From: Proteocatella sp049670425
GTDB taxonomy: Bacteria; Bacillota; Clostridia; Peptostreptococcales; Filifactoraceae
Direction of reading: 5' to 3'
Length of the DNA: 32,575 nucleotides
Assembly: GCA_049670425.1 (NCBI GenBank)
Contig: JBATTG010000214.1
Span: 1 to 32,575, forward strand
Both the position numbers and the translations under genes were made by a program. The notes under the pieces are model-generated. The model searched no databases and was not told where the DNA came from. It saw nothing but the letters and a program-made list of their open reading frames with translations. Of the stretch, positions 17,275 through 23,695 are shown in pieces. Each line of letters opens with the position of its first letter. Within the stretch, counting starts at the first letter, position 1.

Positions 17275-19821
17275 TTAACTTCTGAATTTTCTTTTCAATA
17301 TAAACATTGCTGCAATCGATAAACCAAGTGCCTGCATTTGTGACGCCATACCAGCATCTGATGTCTGTGGGTTAGCATAAGGATCTTCTATTTCCTGTGA
17401 TGCCATCACTGCTTGTTCCAACACTACTTCCTCTTCAGATGATAATACTGGAATACTAAGAGTTATAACTTCTGGTTCCATATCGATATCACTTGCACTA
17501 AATGTTTCTATTACATTAGTTGTAGTCGTGCTGCTTCCACCGTTGCCAGTTCTGCTTGAGCCACCACCACCACCACTTGATGGTTTATAATAATAGTTAC
17601 CAAAATCAATTCCAGAAACTCTTTGTCCCTCTGGGATTTGAACGACTTGATTCATTCTGCCAGTTCCAGAAAGTTCAGGTCCTGTAACCGGATAAGTCTG
17701 TGTCCAGTATGTTTGGGTAATATCCTCGGATACATAATAAGTTATGCCAGATTCAATACCTACAAATTCATAATGGCCATTAGCATCCGTTGTTGCTATT
17801 CCCATATTTTGTAAATCAGCTGCAGTAAGCGTTCCACTTTCGTCCATATCACCAAGATATTTCCAAAGTGTTATTGCCCAACCCTGCAATCCAGGTTCGA
17901 CTTCGTCCCAGACTCCATTGCTGTTAAGATCGCTGAATTTATGCCCTTCTATTACAGTCGATGTCCCATCAATAGTCTTTTCATAGTTACCAAAGATGAA
18001 AGCCACGTTAAAAAGCTGTCCGGTTTCATCTTTTGCATACTGCTGAATGATACTCTGATAAGCCTCGTCTGCTGTAAAAGATTCTGGGAAATCGTAATTT
18101 TTTGCTGTCAAAGTTACCATGAATATATTGTTTGCTGGTGCGGACTGAGTCCACCCATCTACTAAAACTTCTCTTAAATAATAAGTTCCAGCAGTTGTAA
18201 CCTTGAATGAAAATAATCCGTACGCATCGGTTACTGCAGTTGCTATTGGTTGTGCTTCTGTCAATTCTGGGTTTACATCATATAAATTAATTGTAAATCC
18301 AGCTACTACAGCCTCTTCAGGATCGTGGTAGCCATCCTTGTCGAGGTCGTTGTATTTCAAACCGCTGATTACACCGTTGATATCAACTGCTACTTTTTCC
18401 TCGACTGTATTCACAACTGTATATGAGCATTTAATATCGTTATCAATATCCGAATCATTTAAAATGCTATCTTCAACAGCAGGAATACAGCTTCCCGTAA
18501 TAACAGGTTCTCCTACCGTTTTATATCCCACTGGAAGACCTGTAACAGGTTCTTCAGTGACGATATATTCAAGTTTTGCATCAACATTCTCGGCTGTTTG
18601 AGTCCAGCCGTTCGAGTCATTAAGCATCAATTCTATATCTGCAATTTCTTCATCTGTAAAATCAATTGTCACTTTAACCTCTGGGAAATCAGTTGTATCT
18701 TCAATAACAGTTTCTCCCTCTTTCCATACTTTTGTTACTGTAATATCTTTGTTGCCTTCTTCAGGAATTTCGACTATTGTATTTGTAACTGTGTAGCTAC
18801 AAACAATCTTATCATTATCATCATCGTTGCAGCGCGTAGTCTGTTGATCATCTGAACTGTCACAAGTCACATCTATTTTAGGATCACCTAAAATCTTGTA
18901 TCCTGTTGGAAGGTCTTCAGACTTAATAGGATACTCCACTATACTAGCTATTTCTCCAGCTTTAATAGTTTTGGTTTCAGTCCAGTCTTTACGCTTAAGT
19001 TCAAATATGCTTTTCTTGCCATCTTCAAAAGTAATTTTCACTTTGACTTCTGGTAAGTTTGGCATTTCAGTTACAACATTTCCCTTTTCATCTTTCCATA
19101 CTTTTGTTACTGTAATCTTTTTATCAAGTTTTACAGGAATTTTGACAATTGTATTTGTAACTGTGTAGTTATAAACATCCTTATCATTATTGTTATGACG
19201 CATAGTTTCTGAATTTGAGCGCTCTATTTTAGGTTCCCCTAAAAGCTCGTATCCTTTTGGAAGATCTTTAGACTTAATAGAATACTCCATTACATCAACT
19301 ATTTCTCCAGCTTTAATAGTTTTGGTTTCAGTCCAGTCTTGACGCTTAAGTTCAAATATGCTTTTCTTGCCATCTTCAAAAGTAATTTTCACTTTGACTT
19401 TTGGTAAATTTTTTATACCAGTTGCAATCTTTCCATTTTCATCTTTCCAAACTTTTGTTACTGTAATTATTTTGTCAGTTTTTATAGTACACTTATCATC
19501 TTTGATAAAAGATGATCCCAGTTCTGATGCACCTAGAATGCTTTTTGATATATCCGCTTCTGGTTTAAATGTTGAATCAGCATCCGCTTGTTCCACTGAA
19601 TCAGCATCCGCTTGTTCTACTGAATCAGCATCCGCTTGTTCCACTGAATCAGCATCCGCTTGTTCTACTGAATCAGCATCCTGCTGTATAATAGTTTGAG
19701 CAACAGGGTCAGTATCTGATATGCTATCTGCATATACAAACGATGTAAATGCTGTAGAAACTAGAAACATTACCATTGTCAATATCGAAAATACTTTTCT
19801 TCTTCTTGTAGTTTTTCTCAT
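17275..19821 (-). CDS. sortase-anchored multidomain adhesin with Cna-B repeats (848 aa)
   Basis: Large predicted wall-anchored surface protein. Layout: signal peptide 1-31 (ends VYA), an octapeptide repeat DADSVEQA about four times (48-82), three Cna-B-like domains at about 117-226, 235-350 and 359-474, each opening with ITVTKVWK and closing with YTVTN or YTVVN, two SdrD-type B domains at about 480-612 and 623-743, a Gly/Ser linker, then NPQTS (817-821), a short hydrophobic stretch and KRKFRS. The Lys in TKVW and Asn in the last strand, with Glu179, Glu296 or Glu418 between, fit Cna-B intramolecular isopeptide bonds (inferred). AAAAAGGGG, eight bases before the ATG, sets the start. Three tandem c-di-GMP-II aptamers lie upstream. 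Confidence 0.9.
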   Translation of the reverse strand: MRKTTRRRKVFSILTMVMFLVSTAFTSFVYADSISDTDPVAQTIIQQDADSVEQADADSVEQADADSVEQADADSVEQADADSTFKPEADISKSILGASELGSSFIKDDKCTIKTDKIITVTKVWKDENGKIATGIKNLPKVKVKITFEDGKKSIFELKRQDWTETKTIKAGEIVDVMEYSIKSKDLPKGYELLGEPKIERSNSETMRHNNNDKDVYNYTVTNTIVKIPVKLDKKITVTKVWKDEKGNVVTEMPNLPEVKVKITFEDGKKSIFELKRKDWTETKTIKAGEIASIVEYPIKSEDLPTGYKILGDPKIDVTCDSSDDQQTTRCNDDDNDKIVCSYTVTNTIVEIPEEGNKDITVTKVWKEGETVIEDTTDFPEVKVTIDFTDEEIADIELMLNDSNGWTQTAENVDAKLEYIVTEEPVTGLPVGYKTVGEPVITGSCIPAVEDSILNDSDIDNDIKCSYTVVNTVEEKVAVDINGVISGLKYNDLDKDGYHDPEEAVVAGFTINLYDVNPELTEAQPIATAVTDAYGLFSFKVTTAGTYYLREVLVDGWTQSAPANNIFMVTLTAKNYDFPESFTADEAYQSIIQQYAKDETGQLFNVAFIFGNYEKTIDGTSTVIEGHKFSDLNSNGVWDEVEPGLQGWAITLWKYLGDMDESGTLTAADLQNMGIATTDANGHYEFVGIESGITYYVSEDITQTYWTQTYPVTGPELSGTGRMNQVVQIPEGQRVSGIDFGNYYYKPSSGGGGGSSRTGNGGSSTTTTNVIETFSASDIDMEPEVITLSIPVLSSEEEVVLEQAVMASQEIEDPYANPQTSDAGMASQMQALGLSIAAMFILKRKFRS
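19573..19687 (-). repeat. 24-bp tandem repeat, about 4.5 copies
   Basis: Units of 24 bases beginning TGAATCAGCATCCGCTTG (plus strand) encode DADSVEQA. The last six bases alternate TTCCAC and TTCTAC, so the array grew by copying a 48-base pair of units. It keeps frame, so copy-number change alters length without breaking the gene. Confidence 0.9.
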
Positions 19822-19829
19822 ATCACTAT

Positions 19830-19858
19830 CCCCTTTTTAAACATTATGTTCAAAAAGG
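19830..19858 (-). promoter_or_regulatory. hairpin hiding the ribosome site of the 848-residue adhesin
   Basis: On the minus-strand RNA, CCUUUUU (3' strand of P1 of the nearest aptamer) is the exact complement of AAAAAGG inside the Shine-Dalgarno sequence AAAAAGGGG. A G-U pair and AACA/UGUU continue the helix to a 3-base loop, about 12 pairs in all. Ligand-stabilised P1 would take the CCUUUUU strand and free the site, so c-di-GMP should raise translation. Confidence 0.75.
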
Positions 19859-19931
19859 TCGGTTGCACTATTCGCTCCATACATCTCAAGTGCCCATATT
19901 AAAAATGTACTTCACAGCGCCCTCTCTAAAC
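19848..19931 (-). ncRNA. c-di-GMP-II riboswitch, gene-proximal copy of three
   Basis: Contains UAUGGGCACUUGAG and AGUGCAACCGACC. P1 is long: GUUUAGAGAGG pairs with CCUUUUUGAAC over 11 positions including several G-U pairs. The pseudoknot strand GUACAUU pairs with GAUGUAU. Its P1 3' strand is the same segment that can hide the ribosome site at 19830-19838. Confidence 0.9.
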
Positions 19932-19947
19932 AATAAGTCATTATTAG

Positions 19948-20024
19948 AGAAAGGTCGGTTGCACTACTCGCTCCACACACCTCAAGTGCCCACATTATTT
20001 GATGTGTATCCTCGCATCCTTTCT
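19948..20024 (-). ncRNA. c-di-GMP-II riboswitch, middle copy of three
   Basis: Contains GUGGGCACUUGAG and AGUGCAACCGACC. P1 is AGAAAGG / CCUUUCU (7 bp) and the pseudoknot is ACACAUC / GGUGUGU. Compared with its neighbours the paired bases change on both sides, which supports the structure. Its P1 3' strand, extended as CCU-UU-CUCUAA, can instead pair with UUAGAGAGG, the 5' strand of P1 of the proximal copy. Confidence 0.9.
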
Positions 20025-20047
20025 AAACTTTATTACCAAAGCTTAGA

Positions 20048-20125
20048 CTAAGGTCGGTTGCACAATTCGCTCCTTGCATCTCCAGTGCCCATGTATTCAG
20101 ATGCAGATCAAAGCTTCCCTTTAGT
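20048..20125 (-). ncRNA. c-di-GMP-II riboswitch, promoter-proximal copy of three
   Basis: Contains AUGGGCACUGGAG, with G where the other copies have U, and UGUGCAACCGACC. P1 is ACUAAAGG / CCUUAGU with one bulged A; the pseudoknot is UGCAUC / GAUGCA. Its P1 3' strand can extend into a helix of about 14 bp (CCUU, then UCUAAGCUUU after a 2-base bulge) with AAAGUUUAGA-AAGG, which includes the 5' strand of P1 of the middle copy. The U-to-G change in the core could alter affinity. Confidence 0.87.
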
Positions 20126-20235
20126 TTAAAATATAAGCCACACCATCCTTCCATTCATCAAAATTCCTTTGTTTTTTTAATATACCCGTTAACTGGGTGT
20201 CTTTATTGTGGCAATAGAGTAAGATTTTTGGACAC
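20126..20235 (-). other. probable promoter region of the triple-riboswitch leader
   Basis: Between the terminator of the upstream gene and the first class II aptamer, the minus strand holds TTGATG followed about 19 bases later by TTATATTT. This is a poor match to a sigma-A promoter and I would not fix it. Nothing else coding or structured is evident. Confidence 0.3.
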
Positions 20236-20280
20236 AAAAATAAAGGTATCTCCAATTGGTAACTGATATACCTTTATTTC
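20236..20280 (-). terminator. terminator after the 356-residue TasA-like gene
   Basis: A perfect 12-bp stem AAATAAAGGTAT / ATACCTTTATTT. On the minus strand TTTTTG follows. It separates the TasA-like transcription unit from the triple-riboswitch leader. Confidence 0.8.
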
Positions 20281-20341
20281 CATTTAATTAGGTTTGTGTA
20301 TTCAAAAAGTAAATTTAACTGGATTTAAATTACTTTTCTTA

Positions 20342-21412
20342 CTATTTTTTTTCCACTAATTTTATAAAGTCTTCCATTAATGGCAATCTAAGCTGATATT
20401 TGAGATATTTCATGAACAATTTCATATCCTTAAACCCAAAATTTGATTTGTTAAGTTTAGCGTAATTACCGCCACCACCACCGCCGCCGCCGCTAGATGA
20501 TATGACTTTATTATGTTCCACATTATTACTGTTCACATAATCTGAATACTTTTCGTCTACTTCTTTTTCGTATGCTGGATCTGCCGGTTCTGTTGTTCCT
20601 GTTCCAGCTGTTATTCCAATCTCATCGGTCACACCTGTTACTTCTGTTGAACCAGCTCCACTGGTTGTTCCTGTTTCGTCGGCTGGGAGCGTTCCTTCTG
20701 TTGAGCCAGCTCCGCCTGTTGAACCTGTTTCATCGGCTGGGAGCGTTCCTTCTGTCGAGCCAGCTCCACTGTTTGTTCCAGTTTCATCGGCTGGTACTGT
20801 TACTTCCGTCGAGCCAGCTCCACCTGTTGAACCTGAGTCCTGAGACATGCACATGCTCTGTCTCCAGTCAAAAGCTATTTCAAACTTACAGGTATGCTTT
20901 TGACCTGTCTGGCAATTTTCTTCATCGTAAGGTATAAATGCAAAAAGTTCAATGCTTTTGCATTCACCCTGCTCTATATACATTGCATCTGTCAATTTTT
21001 CGAGTTCGGTTTTAAGAATTTCAATATTTGCTGCATTAATTATTGTCTCTCCAATTGTAGCTTTATATTGAACTACGCAATCTTCATCTGAACACTCACT
21101 CAAATCAAGCTTAATCTCCTTAAGTATTGCATTTACATTTCCTAAATTTTTAAAACATAACACTGATTTCACTTCACATCCTGGCGCTAATTTGTCTATG
21201 GCTATATCTGCATGATTATCGCTTAGTTCTATACTTGATGCAGCTATTCCATCTGTGCTCCCTGCCGTATGCTCTTCGCAGTATTCAATGTCGAAATTAC
21301 CCGTTGCTACCGTCGCCTCTGCAACCAGTGTATCAGCCCAATAGGCATACCCAGTCCCTAATACCCCAATCATAAGGACCAATATGCCAAGAATACTCTT
21401 GATTTTTTTCAT
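20342..21412 (-). CDS. TasA/camelysin-like secreted protein with repeat linker (356 aa)
   Basis: Probable SipW-processed surface or matrix protein. GGAAAGG lies nine bases before the ATG at 21412, so the upstream GTG and ATG codons are rejected. The N terminus has a SipW-type signal: basic MKKIK, hydrophobic stretch, then GTGYAYWADTL, followed by VATGNFDIE as in TasA-like proteins. A beta-rich domain runs to about 190 with several Cys; its CQTGQKHTCKFEIAFDW segment matches the 246-residue paralogue at 22887. Then come about four AGSTE-PADETG repeats (195-285), a Gly8 stretch and a basic amphipathic C-terminal tail (about 327-356). There is no sorting motif. A GEMM-like riboswitch and terminator precede it. 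Confidence 0.82.
   Translation of the reverse strand: MKKIKSILGILVLMIGVLGTGYAYWADTLVAEATVATGNFDIEYCEEHTAGSTDGIAASSIELSDNHADIAIDKLAPGCEVKSVLCFKNLGNVNAILKEIKLDLSECSDEDCVVQYKATIGETIINAANIEILKTELEKLTDAMYIEQGECKSIELFAFIPYDEENCQTGQKHTCKFEIAFDWRQSMCMSQDSGSTGGAGSTEVTVPADETGTNSGAGSTEGTLPADETGSTGGAGSTEGTLPADETGTTSGAGSTEVTGVTDEIGITAGTGTTEPADPAYEKEVDEKYSDYVNSNNVEHNKVISSSGGGGGGGGNYAKLNKSNFGFKDMKLFMKYLKYQLRLPLMEDFIKLVEKK
20575..20850 (-). repeat. Gly/Thr/Pro repeat-coding tract
   Basis: About four imperfect units of roughly 66 bases encode AGSTEGTLPADETG-like repeats in the 356-residue TasA-like protein. Probably a flexible linker; open frames on the other strand are composition artefacts. Confidence 0.8.
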
Positions 21413-21524
21413 ATTCATCATCCTTTCCACTTAACCCTTACCACACATACACCACATTTATATCAAACTACATCCCCTCAATGTAGTGATAAGCAAGTAC
21501 ATATTCAAAAAAAATATTCTCCAA

Positions 21525-21556
21525 TAAAAAAACTGCAACTATTAAACTAGTTGCAG
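21525..21556 (-). terminator. riboswitch-associated terminator, single GEMM-like leader
   Basis: Stem CUGCAACUA / UAGUUGCAG with a 6-base loop and seven U after it on the minus strand. It starts directly after the aptamer's last conserved bases (GGUUCGG) and lies about 113 bases before the TasA-like start codon, so it can control transcription into that gene. Confidence 0.85.
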
Positions 21557-21660
21557 CCGAACCATCTTATCTTCCAAATATCAATAACTGATTTGAATTT
21601 GCAGACTTAGATTTCAAGCTTTGCGTCCCAGACTTTCGCCGGGTTTGCCAATATTAAATT
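21550..21660 (-). ncRNA. c-di-GMP-I (GEMM)-like riboswitch before the 356-residue TasA-like gene
   Basis: The minus strand shows UUGGCAAACC, a hairpin with a GAAA loop (CCCGGC-GAAA-GUCUGGG), GGGACGCAAAG, UCUAAG, a stem UCU-CAAAU/AUUUG-AGA, then UAAGAUGGUUCGG. The 5' half is the GEMM signature, and UCUAAG/UAAGA resembles the tetraloop receptor. The 3' end departs from the usual GGUUGCCGA. P1 is not convincing here: the complementary 5' strand seen in the other two copies is absent. The 5' end overlaps the stop codon of the preceding DUF5305-like gene. Confidence 0.7.
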
Positions 21661-22694
21661 GTCTGTAACATATATCTGTACATACTGTTTCCATCAACCA
21701 CACAGAAAAAATCTATATCTGCAATATTGTCTTTGTATTCATACAGTATGGGTTTTCCAAGTTCATCCGCGACCTTTACTATATCTTCTATCAATTTTAT
21801 TTCGTATCTGTCATCAATTTTATCTGTTGGGATCTCGCTTACTCCTACTGAGCGGCTTCCATAGCTTGAGAGAATTTTTTTAATAAGCTTTGCTTTCTTT
21901 TCCTCTTCGGTAAGTGGTTTTAAGCGAATTCCCATGAGTATTATGCCAATTCCAATTAAAACGGTGAAACCTCTTATAATCATATTCATCATATTCAAAG
22001 GGGCTCTTACTTCCTCTTTTATCTTTATGCTGCCTTCCTTAGCTTCGGCTACTTGTTTCTCTATGTTAAAATAAGCTTTATCGAGCGGGATTACAATGGA
22101 TGCAAGTATCGGTTCGACTGCCTCGCCCTTCGAATTATTTACTGTTGCCTCCCCGCTCATCGTCACGGTAGCATTTACCGGAACCTTTATATTACTTGCC
22201 TCTATCACCGTCTTTGTAAAACCAATATAGTCTCCCAGATTAATCCTTACTTTCTGACTGAGAACATCGCCCGTTGCATTCAAGAGAAAATCCGTCTTTG
22301 GCACAAGTGTTTTCACTTTGCTCCATACAGTAGCCTTGCTGTCCTCTCCATCGGTATACCCTGAAAACTGGACATTCACCTGGTAGTTTCCATTTACTTT
22401 CATTGAAGAATCTCCACTTACCTTATACTCAAAATCTGTATTTACCTGATTTACAAATTCTGTGATATAGGTAAGATCTTCCTTTAGAACATCCTCACTG
22501 TATATCATGTTAGCCTTGGGCAACACGCTGTAGTTTACACCTGTTTGCGATGTGTAAGCTGCAATGGGAATCTCCTGCTCGACAGTTCCGGCACTCCTGA
22601 ATTCCAGTGTCAGAAAAAATATGCCTGCACTGGTTATGGCTGCACCTAAAATAATCAAAGCAAATCTTATGATTTTTCTGTTTTGGGATTTCAT
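21654..22694 (-). CDS. DUF5305-like membrane protein (346 aa)
   Basis: Probably the DUF5305 type found beside SipW/TasA genes; function unknown. CGGAGG precedes the ATG. It has an N-terminal membrane helix (9-29), an extracellular beta-rich domain of about 200 residues with repeated NxTVTMSGEATV-like strands, a second helix (about 238-257) and a cytoplasmic C-terminal part ending IDFFCVVDGNSMYRYML. The layout suggests a two-helix protein exposing a domain outside, perhaps helping assembly or export of the TasA-like subunits (inference). Its stop codon lies inside the 5' edge of the GEMM-like leader, so transcripts that read through it enter that switch. Confidence 0.75.
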   Translation of the reverse strand: MKSQNRKIIRFALIILGAAITSAGIFFLTLEFRSAGTVEQEIPIAAYTSQTGVNYSVLPKANMIYSEDVLKEDLTYITEFVNQVNTDFEYKVSGDSSMKVNGNYQVNVQFSGYTDGEDSKATVWSKVKTLVPKTDFLLNATGDVLSQKVRINLGDYIGFTKTVIEASNIKVPVNATVTMSGEATVNNSKGEAVEPILASIVIPLDKAYFNIEKQVAEAKEGSIKIKEEVRAPLNMMNMIIRGFTVLIGIGIILMGIRLKPLTEEEKKAKLIKKILSSYGSRSVGVSEIPTDKIDDRYEIKLIEDIVKVADELGKPILYEYKDNIADIDFFCVVDGNSMYRYMLQTI

Positions 22695-22723
22695 ATAATA
22701 CCTCCGATTTAAAATTTTCCATT

Positions 22724-22753
22724 ATTATATTTCTATACCCAAATTATGTACAA
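22724..22753 (-). promoter_or_regulatory. probable promoter of the DUF5305-like gene
   Basis: On the minus strand TTGTAC and TATAAT are separated by 18 bases and end 30 bases before the start codon. The -35 overlaps one arm of the inverted repeat at 22751-22796, so that repeat could be an operator. Confidence 0.5.
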
Positions 22754-22822
22754 ATAGATTTATAATCAGAAGTCAAACTGAAAATAAATCTATTTGCCGG
22801 CATCGCGATTTTCACCGATACC
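22751..22822 (-). repeat. two inverted repeats between TasA-like and DUF5305-like genes
   Basis: First, GGUAUCG / CGAUGCC (22799-22805 with 22816-22822). Second, a perfect 13-bp repeat CAAATAGATTTAT with its complement (22751-22763 with 22784-22796). Neither is followed by a T run on either strand, so these are poor intrinsic terminators. They may be an operator or a structured leader; a further TATAAT-like box lies at 22849-22854. Confidence 0.55.
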
Positions 22823-22886
22823 TATCTATTATGAATATAAGTGTGGCCATTATATCATTCTAATAAACATCCTGTTATCACTTAAA

Positions 22887-23627
22887 TTACTCAGCTACTT
22901 CTGCTACTACTACTTCTTTTTCTGCTGCTGCTGCATCTGCATTAGATTCTGAAACAGGAAGCGTTCCCATGCCGTCCATCTCAACTTCAAATTCCGCTTG
23001 AGTTAATAATGTTAATTCAGCAGATTTGTCTCCATTACTTGTACAGTCTGTGCCACAGTTAGCTTGCATCCAGCCAAATGTCAAGGTATAGTTACATTCC
23101 ATATTCTGTCCATTCTGACATTCATCTTTATCATTTTCAAAGAATGGCATAATCTGTACTGACATGCGTTTTCCTTCTTTAACGCCTATAGGGTACATAC
23201 GATTAAACATACGTTGTATAGTATCATCTATTCCATCAGCTGCGCCAACATATCTGTACCACCAACCGTTCATTCCTATCCAGTAATCTACTTCTTCTGG
23301 ACACGTTCCTTCTAAAAGACTGAACTCTACCTTTTCAAGTTTTGCACGGTCCATACCATTGTTAATAAACGGAATATTGAAGAATGCCCAACTATTTGGT
23401 CTCATAGTTCCGGTATTCATAATTACGCAGTCTTCCTCGTCAGTACCCATACTAATTGTTGCATCAGTACAGTAATCCATTACACAAGGTTCTGCAAAAT
23501 CAACATCAAAATCCCCTGTTTTAACTGTTGCATTTGCTGTCAAGGTGTCACACCAGTACGCATAACCTGTTCCTAATATACCTATTGATAAAATAAGTAC
23601 TCCTAATATGCTCTTCATTCTTCTCAT
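22887..23627 (-). CDS. TasA/camelysin-like secreted protein (246 aa)
   Basis: Probable SipW client forming part of the surface matrix. GGGAGGAAAATAAA precedes the ATG. The signal segment MRRMKSILGVLILSIGILGTGYAYWCDTL is nearly the same as in the 356-residue paralogue, followed by TVKTGDFDVDF. The body has ten or more Cys residues, including CQNGQNMECNYTLTFGWMQANC, which aligns with the paralogue, so disulfides or metal binding are possible. The C terminus is an Ala/Glu/Val-rich tail without a sorting motif or membrane helix. It lies 68 bases after sipW in the same direction and is probably co-transcribed with it. Confidence 0.82.
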   Translation of the reverse strand: MRRMKSILGVLILSIGILGTGYAYWCDTLTANATVKTGDFDVDFAEPCVMDYCTDATISMGTDEEDCVIMNTGTMRPNSWAFFNIPFINNGMDRAKLEKVEFSLLEGTCPEEVDYWIGMNGWWYRYVGAADGIDDTIQRMFNRMYPIGVKEGKRMSVQIMPFFENDKDECQNGQNMECNYTLTFGWMQANCGTDCTSNGDKSAELTLLTQAEFEVEMDGMGTLPVSESNADAAAAEKEVVVAEVAE

Positions 23628-23695
23628 TTTATTTTCCTCCCAAATATCTTACAATCATTCAAAATAGTTATCCATTTTTTTCGGGTCTTGTATGC

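Noticed and set aside
19848..20125. Regularly spaced near-identical blocks resembling a CRISPR array
   Set aside because: Three blocks of about 75 bases with conserved core and covarying stems match c-di-GMP-II aptamers; spacing, length and paired changes do not fit CRISPR repeats, and no cas gene is present.
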